A stretch of DNA of 13,078 nt from Aquificaceae bacterium UBA2488 (lineage in GTDB: Bacteria > Aquificota > Aquificia > Aquificales > Aquificaceae). Under the pieces are notes generated by a model, which was given only the letters and a program-made list of their open reading frames with translations, had not been told where the DNA came from and made no database searches. The stretch spans positions 10,628-23,705 of the forward strand of contig DDOS01000045.1 in the NCBI GenBank assembly GCA_002341805.1, read 5' to 3'. Both the position numbers and the translations under genes were made by a program. Below, one piece after another: positions 1 to 6,520 of the stretch (its first letter is position 1; each line of letters starts with the position of its first letter).

Positions 1-1267
1 TTTAAAGCTTTTAAACATAGATTATGAGATAGGACTTCCCTTTATCAAAAAGCTAAAAGACCCTGATAAAAACGAAGCCATTTATAAAGAATCCTATGAA
101 GCTGGAGTGATAAGGTTTGATATCAAAAAAATAGGAGATAAAAAAGGAGAGCTTGTGTCTGGAAACGATGCGATAGCAAACGGAGCTATAGACGGTGGGC
201 TTGACATATACTTTGCCTATCCGATGACTCCATCTTCTTCGGTGCTTCATATCTTGGCAAAAATCCAAGATGAAGTGGGTATAAAAGCCATACACCCTGA
301 GAATGAAATAGCAGTTATAAACATGGCCATAGGAACAGCGTATGCAGGTAAAAGGTCTATGGTGGGGACTTCTGGAGGTGGTTTTGCCCTTATGATAGAA
401 GCCCTGAGCTTAGCGGGCATGTCAGAAACTCCTGTGGTGATATACGAAGCCCAAAGACAAGGTCCCAGTACAGGATTGCCCACCTATACAGCACAATCTG
501 ATCTTCTTTTTGCCATATTTGCAGGACATGGAGATTTTGGGAAAATAGTGATGGGGACTTCTGATGCGGAAGATTCATATCTTCTTACAAAAGAAGCCCT
601 AAACTTAGCCTGGGAATACCAAGTACCTGTTATTATATTAGGGGATAAAAACGCTGCAGAAAACTACTATATATCCTCTTGCAACAATATATGCTCTCGT
701 ATGAAAGAGATAAGACCTCCAAAAATATATAACGCTGACCCAAAAGCCTACAAACGCTATCAAAACGAAGAAGATGGCATATCACCTCTTTTATTCCCAG
801 GTACCAAAGACGCTGTGGTAAAAGCCTCTTCCTATGAACATGATGAAAGGGGTATCACCATAGAAGATGCTCATCTTACAAAACTCATGCAAGATAAGAG
901 ATTAAGAAAATACCAAAAGATGAAAAAGGACATTTTAAGCTCCAAAAAAACCTATGAAGTGTTTGGAAATATATCTTCAGATGTTTGTCTTATCTCTTGG
1001 AGTTCAAACAAGCACGTATTAAAAGAAGTGGCAAACGCTTTAAATATAAAGTTTGTTCATGTTATATATTTAGAACCATTTCCCGAAGAGGATATCAAAA
1101 AGGAGATTCAAAACAAAAAGCTTATAAACATAGAATGCTCTGCCACAAAGCAGTTTGAAAAACTTCTTCATATGTATGGCATAAGACCAGATATCACCGT
1201 AAACAAATACGACGGAAGACCCTTCTTCGAAGATGAAGCCTTAGAGCTTATAAAACAATATCTTTGA
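1..1267 (+). CDS. 2-oxoacid:acceptor (ferredoxin) oxidoreductase, fused gamma/alpha subunit, 5'-partial
   Basis: The reading frame is open to the left edge (first full codon at 2), so the start lies outside the window. GTG 107 is only an internal start candidate. About 421 codons are visible. The first ~35 residues (ending KESYEAG) resemble the end of a gamma domain, and the rest is the alpha (pyrimidine-binding) part. Diagnostic segments are YPMTPSS, the family's YPITPSS-like motif, RQGPSTGLPTYTAQSDL, and DGISPLLFPGT followed by SYEHDERGIT. These are typical of KorA-type fused subunits of 2-oxoglutarate or related 2-oxoacid:ferredoxin oxidoreductases. Such enzymes interconvert a 2-oxoacid plus CoA with acyl-CoA and CO2 through TPP and ferredoxin; in Aquificales they serve the reductive TCA cycle. 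The TPP-binding beta subunit, commonly the next gene, is not downstream here and may lie upstream or elsewhere. The substrate cannot be fixed from this sequence. Confidence 0.88.
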   Translation, partial: LKLLNIDYEIGLPFIKKLKDPDKNEAIYKESYEAGVIRFDIKKIGDKKGELVSGNDAIANGAIDGGLDIYFAYPMTPSSSVLHILAKIQDEVGIKAIHPENEIAVINMAIGTAYAGKRSMVGTSGGGFALMIEALSLAGMSETPVVIYEAQRQGPSTGLPTYTAQSDLLFAIFAGHGDFGKIVMGTSDAEDSYLLTKEALNLAWEYQVPVIILGDKNAAENYYISSCNNICSRMKEIRPPKIYNADPKAYKRYQNEEDGISPLLFPGTKDAVVKASSYEHDERGITIEDAHLTKLMQDKRLRKYQKMKKDILSSKKTYEVFGNISSDVCLISWSSNKHVLKEVANALNIKFVHVIYLEPFPEEDIKKEIQNKKLINIECSATKQFEKLLHMYGIRPDITVNKYDGRPFFEDEALELIKQYL

Positions 1268-2352
1268 ACAATACTGTACTATTTTCCATATATGAGTTTG
1301 GTGAGTCTTTTTTGGCCAATGGCCTTGGGCTTGTATTGTTTCCCATCTTGCTTTATGATTTTGGCATAGATATATACAAATATACGCTTTTGATAGGCGT
1401 TTCAAATCTCATTGGTGTTTTTATTAATATTTTTCTTTTAAAAGCTCCAAAAAATGTTATAAATACGCTTTTTTTCTTTAGTGCTTTGACCTTCCTAACA
1501 GGTTTTGGGCTTTTAACAAAAGGATACGCTTTTGCGTTATTTTTTGGCATATTTATCATCATACATCTACAGGGGCTTTTGTTTTATCAAATATCTATCT
1601 TAGAGACCACCAATCCAAAAGTTTCATCTTCTTTGAGTAGCAGCTTAGGTTATATTGGCTATGCTTTGGCGGTTGTTTGTATGTTTTTTATTAAAAGCCA
1701 AAAAACCATAATACTGATTGGACTTTTTATATATATAACATGTGGGTTCTTGTTTTATAGATTTTCAGATAAAAATATCAGATTGCAATCTCAAAACCTA
1801 CATATATTTTCTGAGAAGCGTTTTTTAAAATACACCATAAGCTTATTAAGTCTTAGCATAGCTCCACAGTTTTTTAACAACATCATGAGCATGTACCTAA
1901 AAACCTATTTACATATTGATAATAAAAATATCTATCTTCTTATGGGTGTTGGGCTTTTATGTGCCATAGGCTCATCCATCTTATTGTCTAAATTTTGGAA
2001 AAAAGAGGAGCATGTATTCTATATCACCGTGATATGTTGGATATTGGTTTATATGGTGGCGCTGATGAGGTTTTTCATACATATAGAGTATAATATGCTT
2101 TACGGAATTTTACTTGCTGTGCTTGGGGGTAGTGCCACAGGACTTTTCTGGACATTTTTTAAGGCTATAACGGTGCTAAAGTTTTACGACAAAGACGTAG
2201 GTATAAGAATAAGCCTCATCTACGGACTTTCCACCAGCATAGGACCTATATTATTTTACCTGATATCTTTTATAAATACCGTTGTGGCTTTCTTAAGTAT
2301 TATCTTATTGCTTATGACATCGTTGGTGTTTTTCAATCGTTATCAAAAATAG
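1264..2352 (+). CDS. MFS-type 12-TM transporter, possibly UMF1/Atg22-like
   Basis: This is a 362-residue, very hydrophobic protein with about 12 predicted membrane spans by eye (roughly residues 14-33, 39-59, 65-84, 88-109, 127-143, 148-167, then six more after a basic loop near 170-185). A short charged loop, KFWKKEEH, falls in the second half. The N-terminal phrase [14 protein letters not shown] followed by FPILLYDFG recalls the WALYDWANSAF-like opening of UMF1/Atg22-type MFS proteins, but the substrate is unknown. The start is TTG, overlapping the stop of the preceding gene as TTGA, which suggests translational coupling; I see no strong Shine-Dalgarno. The 3' end overlaps the convergent carB gene by 20 bp. 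The membrane-transporter call is firm, and the subfamily is tentative. Confidence 0.75.
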   Translation: MNNTVLFSIYEFGESFLANGLGLVLFPILLYDFGIDIYKYTLLIGVSNLIGVFINIFLLKAPKNVINTLFFFSALTFLTGFGLLTKGYAFALFFGIFIIIHLQGLLFYQISILETTNPKVSSSLSSSLGYIGYALAVVCMFFIKSQKTIILIGLFIYITCGFLFYRFSDKNIRLQSQNLHIFSEKRFLKYTISLLSLSIAPQFFNNIMSMYLKTYLHIDNKNIYLLMGVGLLCAIGSSILLSKFWKKEEHVFYITVICWILVYMVALMRFFIHIEYNMLYGILLAVLGGSATGLFWTFFKAITVLKFYDKDVGIRISLIYGLSTSIGPILFYLISFINTVVAFLSIILLLMTSLVFFNRYQK

Positions 2353-3997
2353 CCTCTTTTTGATTTATATGAAAATACGGATATTCCCATGAAGAGTAAT
2401 AATAGGGTGTATAAGCCTTAAACTCCCCAGCGCAGGTATCCACCGCTTTAAAAGTGGGGCTTAAACTTTCTAACATACTTTCTATCTCAGACTCTTGCTT
2501 GTTAAACTTCTTAGCTATTTCTTTATTAGAAAAGCCCAATACCTTCAATTCAAATACCACATCTTCATCAAAAGGCATATCCTCTTTAAAAGCTTCCACA
2601 AGCTCTTTTATCTGATGCAAAAACCATATATCTATCATACTTACTTCGTGGATTTTCTCTATATCAACACCTCTCATAAAGGCTTCTTTTATGTAAAAAA
2701 CCCTCTCTGGATTTGGCATCCTTATATGTTTGATGAGTTCTTCATAAGAGAGGTTTTCATAGCTTTTAAGAAAAAGATATGGATTTTCTATCTCTAAGCT
2801 TCTTACAGCTTTCATGAGAGATTCTTTGAATATCCTTCCAATAGCCATTACCTCACCTACGGATTTCATTGTGGTGCCAAGAGTAGGATCTGCTTCCTTA
2901 AATTTTACAAAGTCAAATCTTGGAATCTTCACCACCACATAATCTATGCTTGGTTCAAAACTAATCGGTGTGGTCTTGGTGATATCATTTTTTATCTCAT
3001 CCAAAGTATAGCCCACCGCCAAGAGAGCAGCCACTTTTGCTATAGGAAAACCTGTGGCTTTTGAAGCCAAAGCTGAGCTTCTGGAAACTCTTGGATTCAT
3101 CTCTATCACATAAAACTCATCGCTATGGGGATCCACCGCAAACTGTATATTAGAACCTCCTGTGTCTACTCCTATTTTTCTTATAATAGCAAGAGATGCA
3201 GCCCTTAATATCTGATATTGCTTATCGGTGAGGGTTTGAGCAGGAGCTATCGTTATAGAATCTCCAGTATGTACTCCCATTGGGTCAAAATTTTCTATAG
3301 AACATACTATCACCACATTATCCGCTTTATCTCTTATCACTTCAAGCTCAAACTCTTTCCAACCTATTAAAGATTTATCTATGAGAACCTGATGTATAGG
3401 AGAGGATTTTAAAGCATTTTCAAGCTTCATGGGCAATTCTTCTATATTATAAACAATAGAGCCTCCAGTACCTCCAAGGGTAAAAGCTGGTCTTAGGATA
3501 GCGGGAAATCCTATATCTCTTATCTTTTCTATGCCTTCTGAAACAGAGTTTACTATGGTATTTGGTGGAACTTTCAGATTTATCTGCTCCATGGCTTCAG
3601 CAAAAAGAGCCCTGTCTTCACCTTTTTTGATGGCTTCATAATTTGCCCCTATCATCTCCACACCATATTTTTGAAGTACACCCGCTTCGTATAGGTCTTT
3701 TGCCAAATTAAGAGCTGTTTGGCCACCTAAGGTGGGAAGCAATGCATCTGGTCTTTCTTTTTCAATGATTTTTTCAAGGATATCTATGTGGAGGGGTTCT
3801 ATATAAGTCCTCGTGGCTATCTCAGGGTCTGTCATGATGGTGGCGGGGTTTGAATTTACGAGTACTACTTCAAAACCTTCTTTCATAAGAGCTTTGCAAG
3901 CTTGGGTACCAGAGTAGTCAAACTCCGCCGCTTGACCTATCACAATAGGTCCTGCACCTAATATAAGGATTTTTTTGATATCTGTTCGTCTTGGCAT
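2333..3997 (-). CDS. carB1: Carbamoyl-phosphate synthase large subunit, N-terminal half (split CarB)
   Basis: The 554-residue protein covers only the carboxyphosphate-forming half and the oligomerisation domain of CarB, whose usual length is about 1070. It opens with a pre-ATP-grasp segment ([20 protein letters not shown]), followed by the ATP-grasp fold with [13 protein letters not shown] near 169-180. The ligands Q285, E299 and N301 (in [20 protein letters not shown]) fall at the same numbers as in E. coli CarB. It ends soon after [20 protein letters not shown], where the carbamoyl-phosphate half begins in the fused enzyme. It is therefore a clean domain split, as known for Aquifex, not a truncation. 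The C-terminal half is not in this window. The product should act with CarA and the other half in pyrimidine and arginine synthesis. The ATG has no Shine-Dalgarno but sits 6 nt after a TATAAT. Confidence 0.95.
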   Translation of the reverse strand: MPRRTDIKKILILGAGPIVIGQAAEFDYSGTQACKALMKEGFEVVLVNSNPATIMTDPEIATRTYIEPLHIDILEKIIEKERPDALLPTLGGQTALNLAKDLYEAGVLQKYGVEMIGANYEAIKKGEDRALFAEAMEQINLKVPPNTIVNSVSEGIEKIRDIGFPAILRPAFTLGGTGGSIVYNIEELPMKLENALKSSPIHQVLIDKSLIGWKEFELEVIRDKADNVVIVCSIENFDPMGVHTGDSITIAPAQTLTDKQYQILRAASLAIIRKIGVDTGGSNIQFAVDPHSDEFYVIEMNPRVSRSSALASKATGFPIAKVAALLAVGYTLDEIKNDITKTTPISFEPSIDYVVVKIPRFDFVKFKEADPTLGTTMKSVGEVMAIGRIFKESLMKAVRSLEIENPYLFLKSYENLSYEELIKHIRMPNPERVFYIKEAFMRGVDIEKIHEVSMIDIWFLHQIKELVEAFKEDMPFDEDVVFELKVLGFSNKEIAKKFNKQESEIESMLESLSPTFKAVDTCAGEFKAYTPYYYSSWEYPYFHINQKEAIFDND

Positions 3998-4032
3998 AAT
4001 AGTATTATAATCTAATTTCTTGATAAGATTTT
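3998..4032 (-). promoter_or_regulatory. Predicted carB promoter giving a leaderless mRNA
   Basis: On the minus strand a perfect -10 hexamer TATAAT occupies 4009-4004, and exactly six bases (ACTATT) separate it from the ATG at 3997-3995. Transcription would therefore start at or next to the start codon, leaving no room for a Shine-Dalgarno, and none is seen. The -35 region expected near 4027-4032 is a poor match to TTGACA, so its exact position is uncertain. Confidence 0.6.
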
Positions 4033-4035
4033 TAA

Positions 4036-4062
4036 AACTTAAATATGAACTTAAATATGAAC
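4036..4062. repeat. 12-bp tandem direct repeat upstream of carB promoter
   Basis: The unit aacttaaatatg occurs twice in tandem (4036-4047 and 4048-4059), followed by aac. It lies just upstream of the expected -35 of the carB promoter. It could be an operator made of half-sites one helical turn apart, an AT-rich UP-like element, or a simple slippage duplication. I do not recognise it as a named operator. Confidence 0.5.
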
Positions 4063-4118
4063 GCCCTTAAAAATATATTTAACCCTGGTTTCATGTTATA
4101 AGTTCTTTATTTAAAAAG

Positions 4119-4137
4119 CCTAATAAAGAATATTAGG
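4119..4137 (-). terminator. Weak hairpin terminator candidate, leftward transcription
   Basis: The perfect 7-bp arms cctaata (4119-4125) and tattagg (4131-4137) enclose a 5-nt loop. Read on the minus strand, the stem is followed at once by CTTTTT, the order expected of an intrinsic terminator. It would end leftward transcripts from the cas/mini-CRISPR side before carB, which has its own promoter. The stem is short and AT-rich, so confidence is modest. Confidence 0.4.
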
Positions 4138-4164
4138 GTAAATATAAAGACAATCAAGCCTATA

Positions 4165-4184
4165 AAGAAAGATAAATCTTTCTT
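4165..4184. repeat. 9-bp inverted repeat
   Basis: The arms aagaaagat (4165-4173) and atctttctt (4176-4184) are perfect inverted copies two bases apart. A related GATAAGAAAG follows at 4191-4200, so alternative pairings are possible in RNA. It has no T-tract on either strand, so it is not called a terminator. Its function is unknown. Confidence 0.4.
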
Positions 4185-4320
4185 AAAAAAGATAAGAAAG
4201 AGAACAGAGGTCACTTTAACAAGCTTTTGGGTATATAGAACATAAGGGCTGTATCTATCGAGGGATTTTAAACTAAAGTAAAAGTTTTAAATCGGAGACT
4301 GAGGTATTATTTAATAAGTT

Positions 4321-4416
4321 CTTTATATCCCACACGGTTCAGATAAAACTTCTCAGTTAGCGGATAAACCCAAATTTCATCTGTATCTTTCTACCCCACA
4401 AGAGGGAATAAACAAG
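4321..4416 (-). CRISPR. Two-repeat mini-CRISPR with one degenerate repeat (candidate crRNA-like cas regulator)
   Basis: A perfect 30-bp copy of the array repeat (4321-4350) is followed by a 36-bp spacer (4351-4386) and then a diverged repeat (4387-4416). The diverged copy begins ctttctaccccaca and keeps 12 of 14 bases of the canonical repeat's handle-side half; the other half is different. The 36-bp interval equals a spacer length in the main array, which supports a real repeat pair. Like the main array, it should be transcribed leftward, because the minus strand gives the usual GTTT...AAAG form, so the crRNA handle would be GTAGAAAG. Spacer bases 4369-4384 match 12679-12694 upstream of the cas6 promoter at 14 of 16 positions. 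This layout resembles the CreA/CreR guides known from type I systems, which repress without cleavage. It could instead be the relic of a collapsed array. Confidence 0.7.
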
Positions 4417-4733
4417 GCTTATGAAAAGACAGAAAGTCATACAATAAAGTACAGACAAAAAGAGCAACCCAATCAACAACAATGTTGTTAGCAGCCACTA
4501 TGACTACTTCGACAGCATAGCAAAAAGCTAATACTGTTGACAGTTTGAAAATCATATAAATACCTTCTATAAATAAGATATTTATATTATAGTCTGCTCT
4601 CCTAAAATTTACAACACCTTTCTTTAATTTATTGATAACTTATATATTTAATTTATGATGACATATATCATATTTAATAATGATATATGTCATATTTTAG
4701 AAAAAATAAAAGAAAACCATTAGAAAGTAAGGT
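4417..4733. other. AT-rich non-coding stretch between mini-CRISPR and solo repeat
   Basis: No convincing protein gene is seen on either strand. In minus-strand terms this lies between cas2 and the mini-CRISPR, where a leader or promoter would be expected. A weak -10-like TATTGT occurs on the minus strand just upstream of the diverged repeat, without a good -35. The stretch also has a 7-bp-arm palindrome (aacaacaatgttgtt, 4476-4490) and the 14-bp inverted repeat at 4658-4694. It may be a CRISPR leader, a regulatory zone or a cas-operon 3' region. Confidence 0.4.
4658..4693. repeat. Perfect 14-bp inverted repeat
   Basis: The arms atgacatatatcat and atgatatatgtcat are exact inverted copies enclosing 8 AT bases. 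This is the strongest hairpin in the window. It is not followed by a T-run on either strand, so it is not a classic terminator. It could be a symmetric operator, an RNA 3'-end stabiliser for the cas transcript, or a small mobile-element end. It begins about 40 nt beyond the solo repeat in the leftward direction. Confidence 0.65.
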
Positions 4734-4763
4734 CTTTCTACTCCACACGGTTCAGATAAAACT
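4734..4763 (-). CRISPR. Solitary variant CRISPR repeat directly after cas2
   Basis: The 30-bp element matches the main repeat at 27 positions. The three changes all lie in the handle-side end, where the minus strand reads GTAGAAAG instead of ATATAAAG plus one adjacent change. The nearest repeat is more than 300 bp away, so this is not part of a normal array. It starts 5 bp past the cas2 stop codon, so cas operon transcripts could carry it as a Cas6 site in their 3' UTR. Confidence 0.8.
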
Positions 4764-4768
4764 TTAAA

Positions 4769-5035
4769 TTAAATAAATATATCCCCTGGATTTTTATCCT
4801 GCCCTATGATTTGTTTTTCTATAAGATGAGGATAATCTGTGATGTAGAAATAAACACTATCTTGGTTTTTATCTATTATTTTAGCTATTTCATTTTGACA
4901 TTTCTTTAATTTGGAAAGCGTTATTTCACCTTCAAATATGGAATACTGTATCCAATTTAAATATTTCTTCAGCGTTTTCCTAACTTTATTTAGCTTCTTT
5001 TCACAGGTTATATCATAGCATACAACAACATACAT
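4769..5035 (-). CDS. cas2: CRISPR-associated endoribonuclease/integration protein Cas2
   Basis: The 88-residue product starts MYVVVCYDI, the classic Cas2 first beta strand, with the conserved Asp at position 8. It continues with the helix and strand pattern KVRKTLKKYLNWIQYSIFEG, also typical of Cas2. Cas2 forms the centre of the Cas1-Cas2 integrase complex, which inserts new spacers. I chose ATG 5035, two bases after the cas1 stop and with GGTGGT just upstream. A TTG at 5047 would add four residues (MVVD) and overlap cas1. It is the last gene of the operon and is followed 5 bp later by a CRISPR-like repeat. Confidence 0.93.
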   Translation of the reverse strand: MYVVVCYDITCEKKLNKVRKTLKKYLNWIQYSIFEGEITLSKLKKCQNEIAKIIDKNQDSVYFYITDYPHLIEKQIIGQDKNPGDIFI

Positions 5036-5037
5036 AT

Positions 5038-6018
5038 CTACCACCAAGCCTTAAAGGGTTTATATTCTTCATCTTCTATAAAATATTTTATAAGCTTATA
5101 ACATTCAAGTTTTATAAGATGCCTATAGCTTACATGCCTTTTTAGAGTTCTATGTTTTATCGTAGTATTTAGCTTTTCATCTAACTCTTTTAAAAATATT
5201 TTCCTACCTTCTTCTGTGAGATAAGCATAGTTTAGCTCTTTGTCAAAATGATCTTTTGTTATTTGGTTTTTGTTTAAAAGCTTAAAAATTATAGGATCTA
5301 TTATAAAGGGTTTAAAAATTTCTGCTATATCAAGGCTTAGAGAATACCTTCTTTCTGATGGAGAATGTAAATAGCTTATGGTAGGTTCTAATTGGGTTTT
5401 ATAAATTTCTGCCAAAACTATAGTATACATAACAGAATTTCCAAAAGATATCAAAGCGTTTATAGGATTTGTGGGTGGATTGTATTTTCTATTATCCATT
5501 TTGAAATCTTTATTTTTTATAATCTCATTAAAAGCCTTATAGTAAATATTTCTAATATTTCCCTCTATAGCCATTATTTGTTCTATGGTTTTTGCTTCAT
5601 ATAGACTTCCCTCAACAATAGTTATCTCATTTATGCTCATGTTGTATTCTTTTAGGTTTCTTTTTATATGAAAGATTGCGCCCTCTACAAACTTGCTAGC
5701 TAAGTATAGTCTTTTACTCTCTTCTATAAAATGTCTTGATTGTTCTACTACTAAAAGCCCAGATACATATTTTTTGCGAGGTATAAAACTACCTGCGTAA
5801 TATCCATAATAATTAAACACATGTATAGGTATATTGTAAGTACTTAGAAAGTTTAACACTTTGGTATTTAGATCAGTCTCACCAAACAAATAGATAGAGC
5901 CAATATTTTCTACGGGTATATGTATTTTTTGCATATCTCCATCTTTTTCTATCTCATAATATATTGTATTTTCTTTTCTCCTTAGTCTTCCATTTGAGCT
6001 TATATAAAAATCTTTCAT
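5038..6018 (-). CDS. cas1: CRISPR-associated integrase Cas1 (type I-B)
   Basis: From ATG 6018 the protein has 326 residues and begins MKDFYISSNGRLRRKENTIY, the usual Cas1b opening. Metal-site residues of the family are present: E152 in MAIEGNIR, H218 in YLHSPSERRYSLSLDIAEIFKP, and D230/E233 in the same stretch. Cas1 catalyses spacer integration at the leader-repeat junction together with Cas2. The ATG lies one base after the cas4 stop. A TTG at 6042 would extend it by eight residues into cas4 and looks less likely. All catalytic positions are intact, so acquisition should be functional as far as the sequence shows. Confidence 0.95.
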   Translation of the reverse strand: MKDFYISSNGRLRRKENTIYYEIEKDGDMQKIHIPVENIGSIYLFGETDLNTKVLNFLSTYNIPIHVFNYYGYYAGSFIPRKKYVSGLLVVEQSRHFIEESKRLYLASKFVEGAIFHIKRNLKEYNMSINEITIVEGSLYEAKTIEQIMAIEGNIRNIYYKAFNEIIKNKDFKMDNRKYNPPTNPINALISFGNSVMYTIVLAEIYKTQLEPTISYLHSPSERRYSLSLDIAEIFKPFIIDPIIFKLLNKNQITKDHFDKELNYAYLTEEGRKIFLKELDEKLNTTIKHRTLKRHVSYRHLIKLECYKLIKYFIEDEEYKPFKAWW

Positions 6019-6019
6019 A

Positions 6020-6520
6020 TCAACCCGCAAAGCATAATTCAAAATATGAACAATTTTTACAGTAGCTAATTCTTTCAGCTTTTGGCGGTTTTGATAATGC
6101 TAATATATTCTTAATTTCTAAAAGTGCTTTTTCTATTTCAGCCTCTAACTCTGGTGTAAGCTCTATCTCCACTATCTTCTTTTGTTTTGGAAATCTCAAA
6201 GTTCCTTTTTTAATAATACCAAATTTTTTAAGATAATAAAGATAATAAATTAACTGCATATAAGAAGGTTTTAAAGCTTTGTCTGATAATTTTACTTCGT
6301 GTATATACTGATCTTCCATTATATCTATATTTATAAGCTCATCAAAAAATATTTCCTTTTCTTCAAAAGCCCCAAAACTATAATCATGCAAAAGCTTACC
6401 CATAGCCACCATTTCAGAGTTATGCTCCATACTTATCTTATTATAAAATAGCCATAGTTTCCTGTGGCAGATATAAAAATAGTGAATCATCATACCGTTG
6501 GTTTTTACATCGTTATACAT
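6020..6520 (-). CDS. cas4: Cas4 RecB-like nuclease with Fe-S cluster cysteines
   Basis: The 166-residue protein carries the four Cas4 cysteines, C18 in CHRKLWL near the N-terminus and C154, C157, C163 at the C-terminus. It also has RecB-nuclease residues: D66, the E75-x-K77 pair in HEVKLS, and Q89 in YMQLIYYLYYLKK. Cas4 trims prespacers and helps select PAM-flanked DNA for Cas1-Cas2 in I-B systems. The ATG overlaps the cas3 end by 8 bp with no clear Shine-Dalgarno, suggesting coupled translation. Length is at the compact end of the family, which is normal for Cas4 in I-B operons. Confidence 0.94.
   Translation of the reverse strand: MYNDVKTNGMMIHYFYICHRKLWLFYNKISMEHNSEMVAMGKLLHDYSFGAFEEKEIFFDELINIDIMEDQYIHEVKLSDKALKPSYMQLIYYLYYLKKFGIIKKGTLRFPKQKKIVEIELTPELEAEIEKALLEIKNILALSKPPKAERISYCKNCSYFELCFAG

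Noticed and set aside
2495..2797. A 100-codon plus-strand frame inside carB.
   Set aside because: It lies wholly antisense to a strongly conserved gene and encodes an atypical, aromatic-rich product; it is a shadow frame.
4098..4110. A 13-bp match (ataagttctttat) to the left junction of the mini-CRISPR (4314-4326), considered as another degenerate repeat or a target duplication.
   Set aside because: Only six bases of the repeat are included and the spacing does not fit an array period; it is low-complexity AT sequence.
4321..4392. A minus-strand frame running through the repeat (reading FYLNRVGYK), also open in the repeat at 12926-12955.
   Set aside because: The repeat happens to lack stops in that frame; a stop codon lies just upstream and no start or family is recognisable.
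4421..4447. A plus-strand 8-codon frame (MKRQKVIQ) with AAGG just upstream, considered as a CreT-like toxin.
   Set aside because: It is too short to separate from chance, has no promoter evidence, and lies on the strand opposite the expected transcript.
4482..4520. A plus-strand 12-codon frame (MLLAATMTTSTA).
   Set aside because: No ribosome site and no similarity to anything recognisable.
5036..5047. A longer cas2 from TTG 5047.
   Set aside because: The family opening MYVVVCYDI begins at ATG 5035, which also avoids overlap with cas1.
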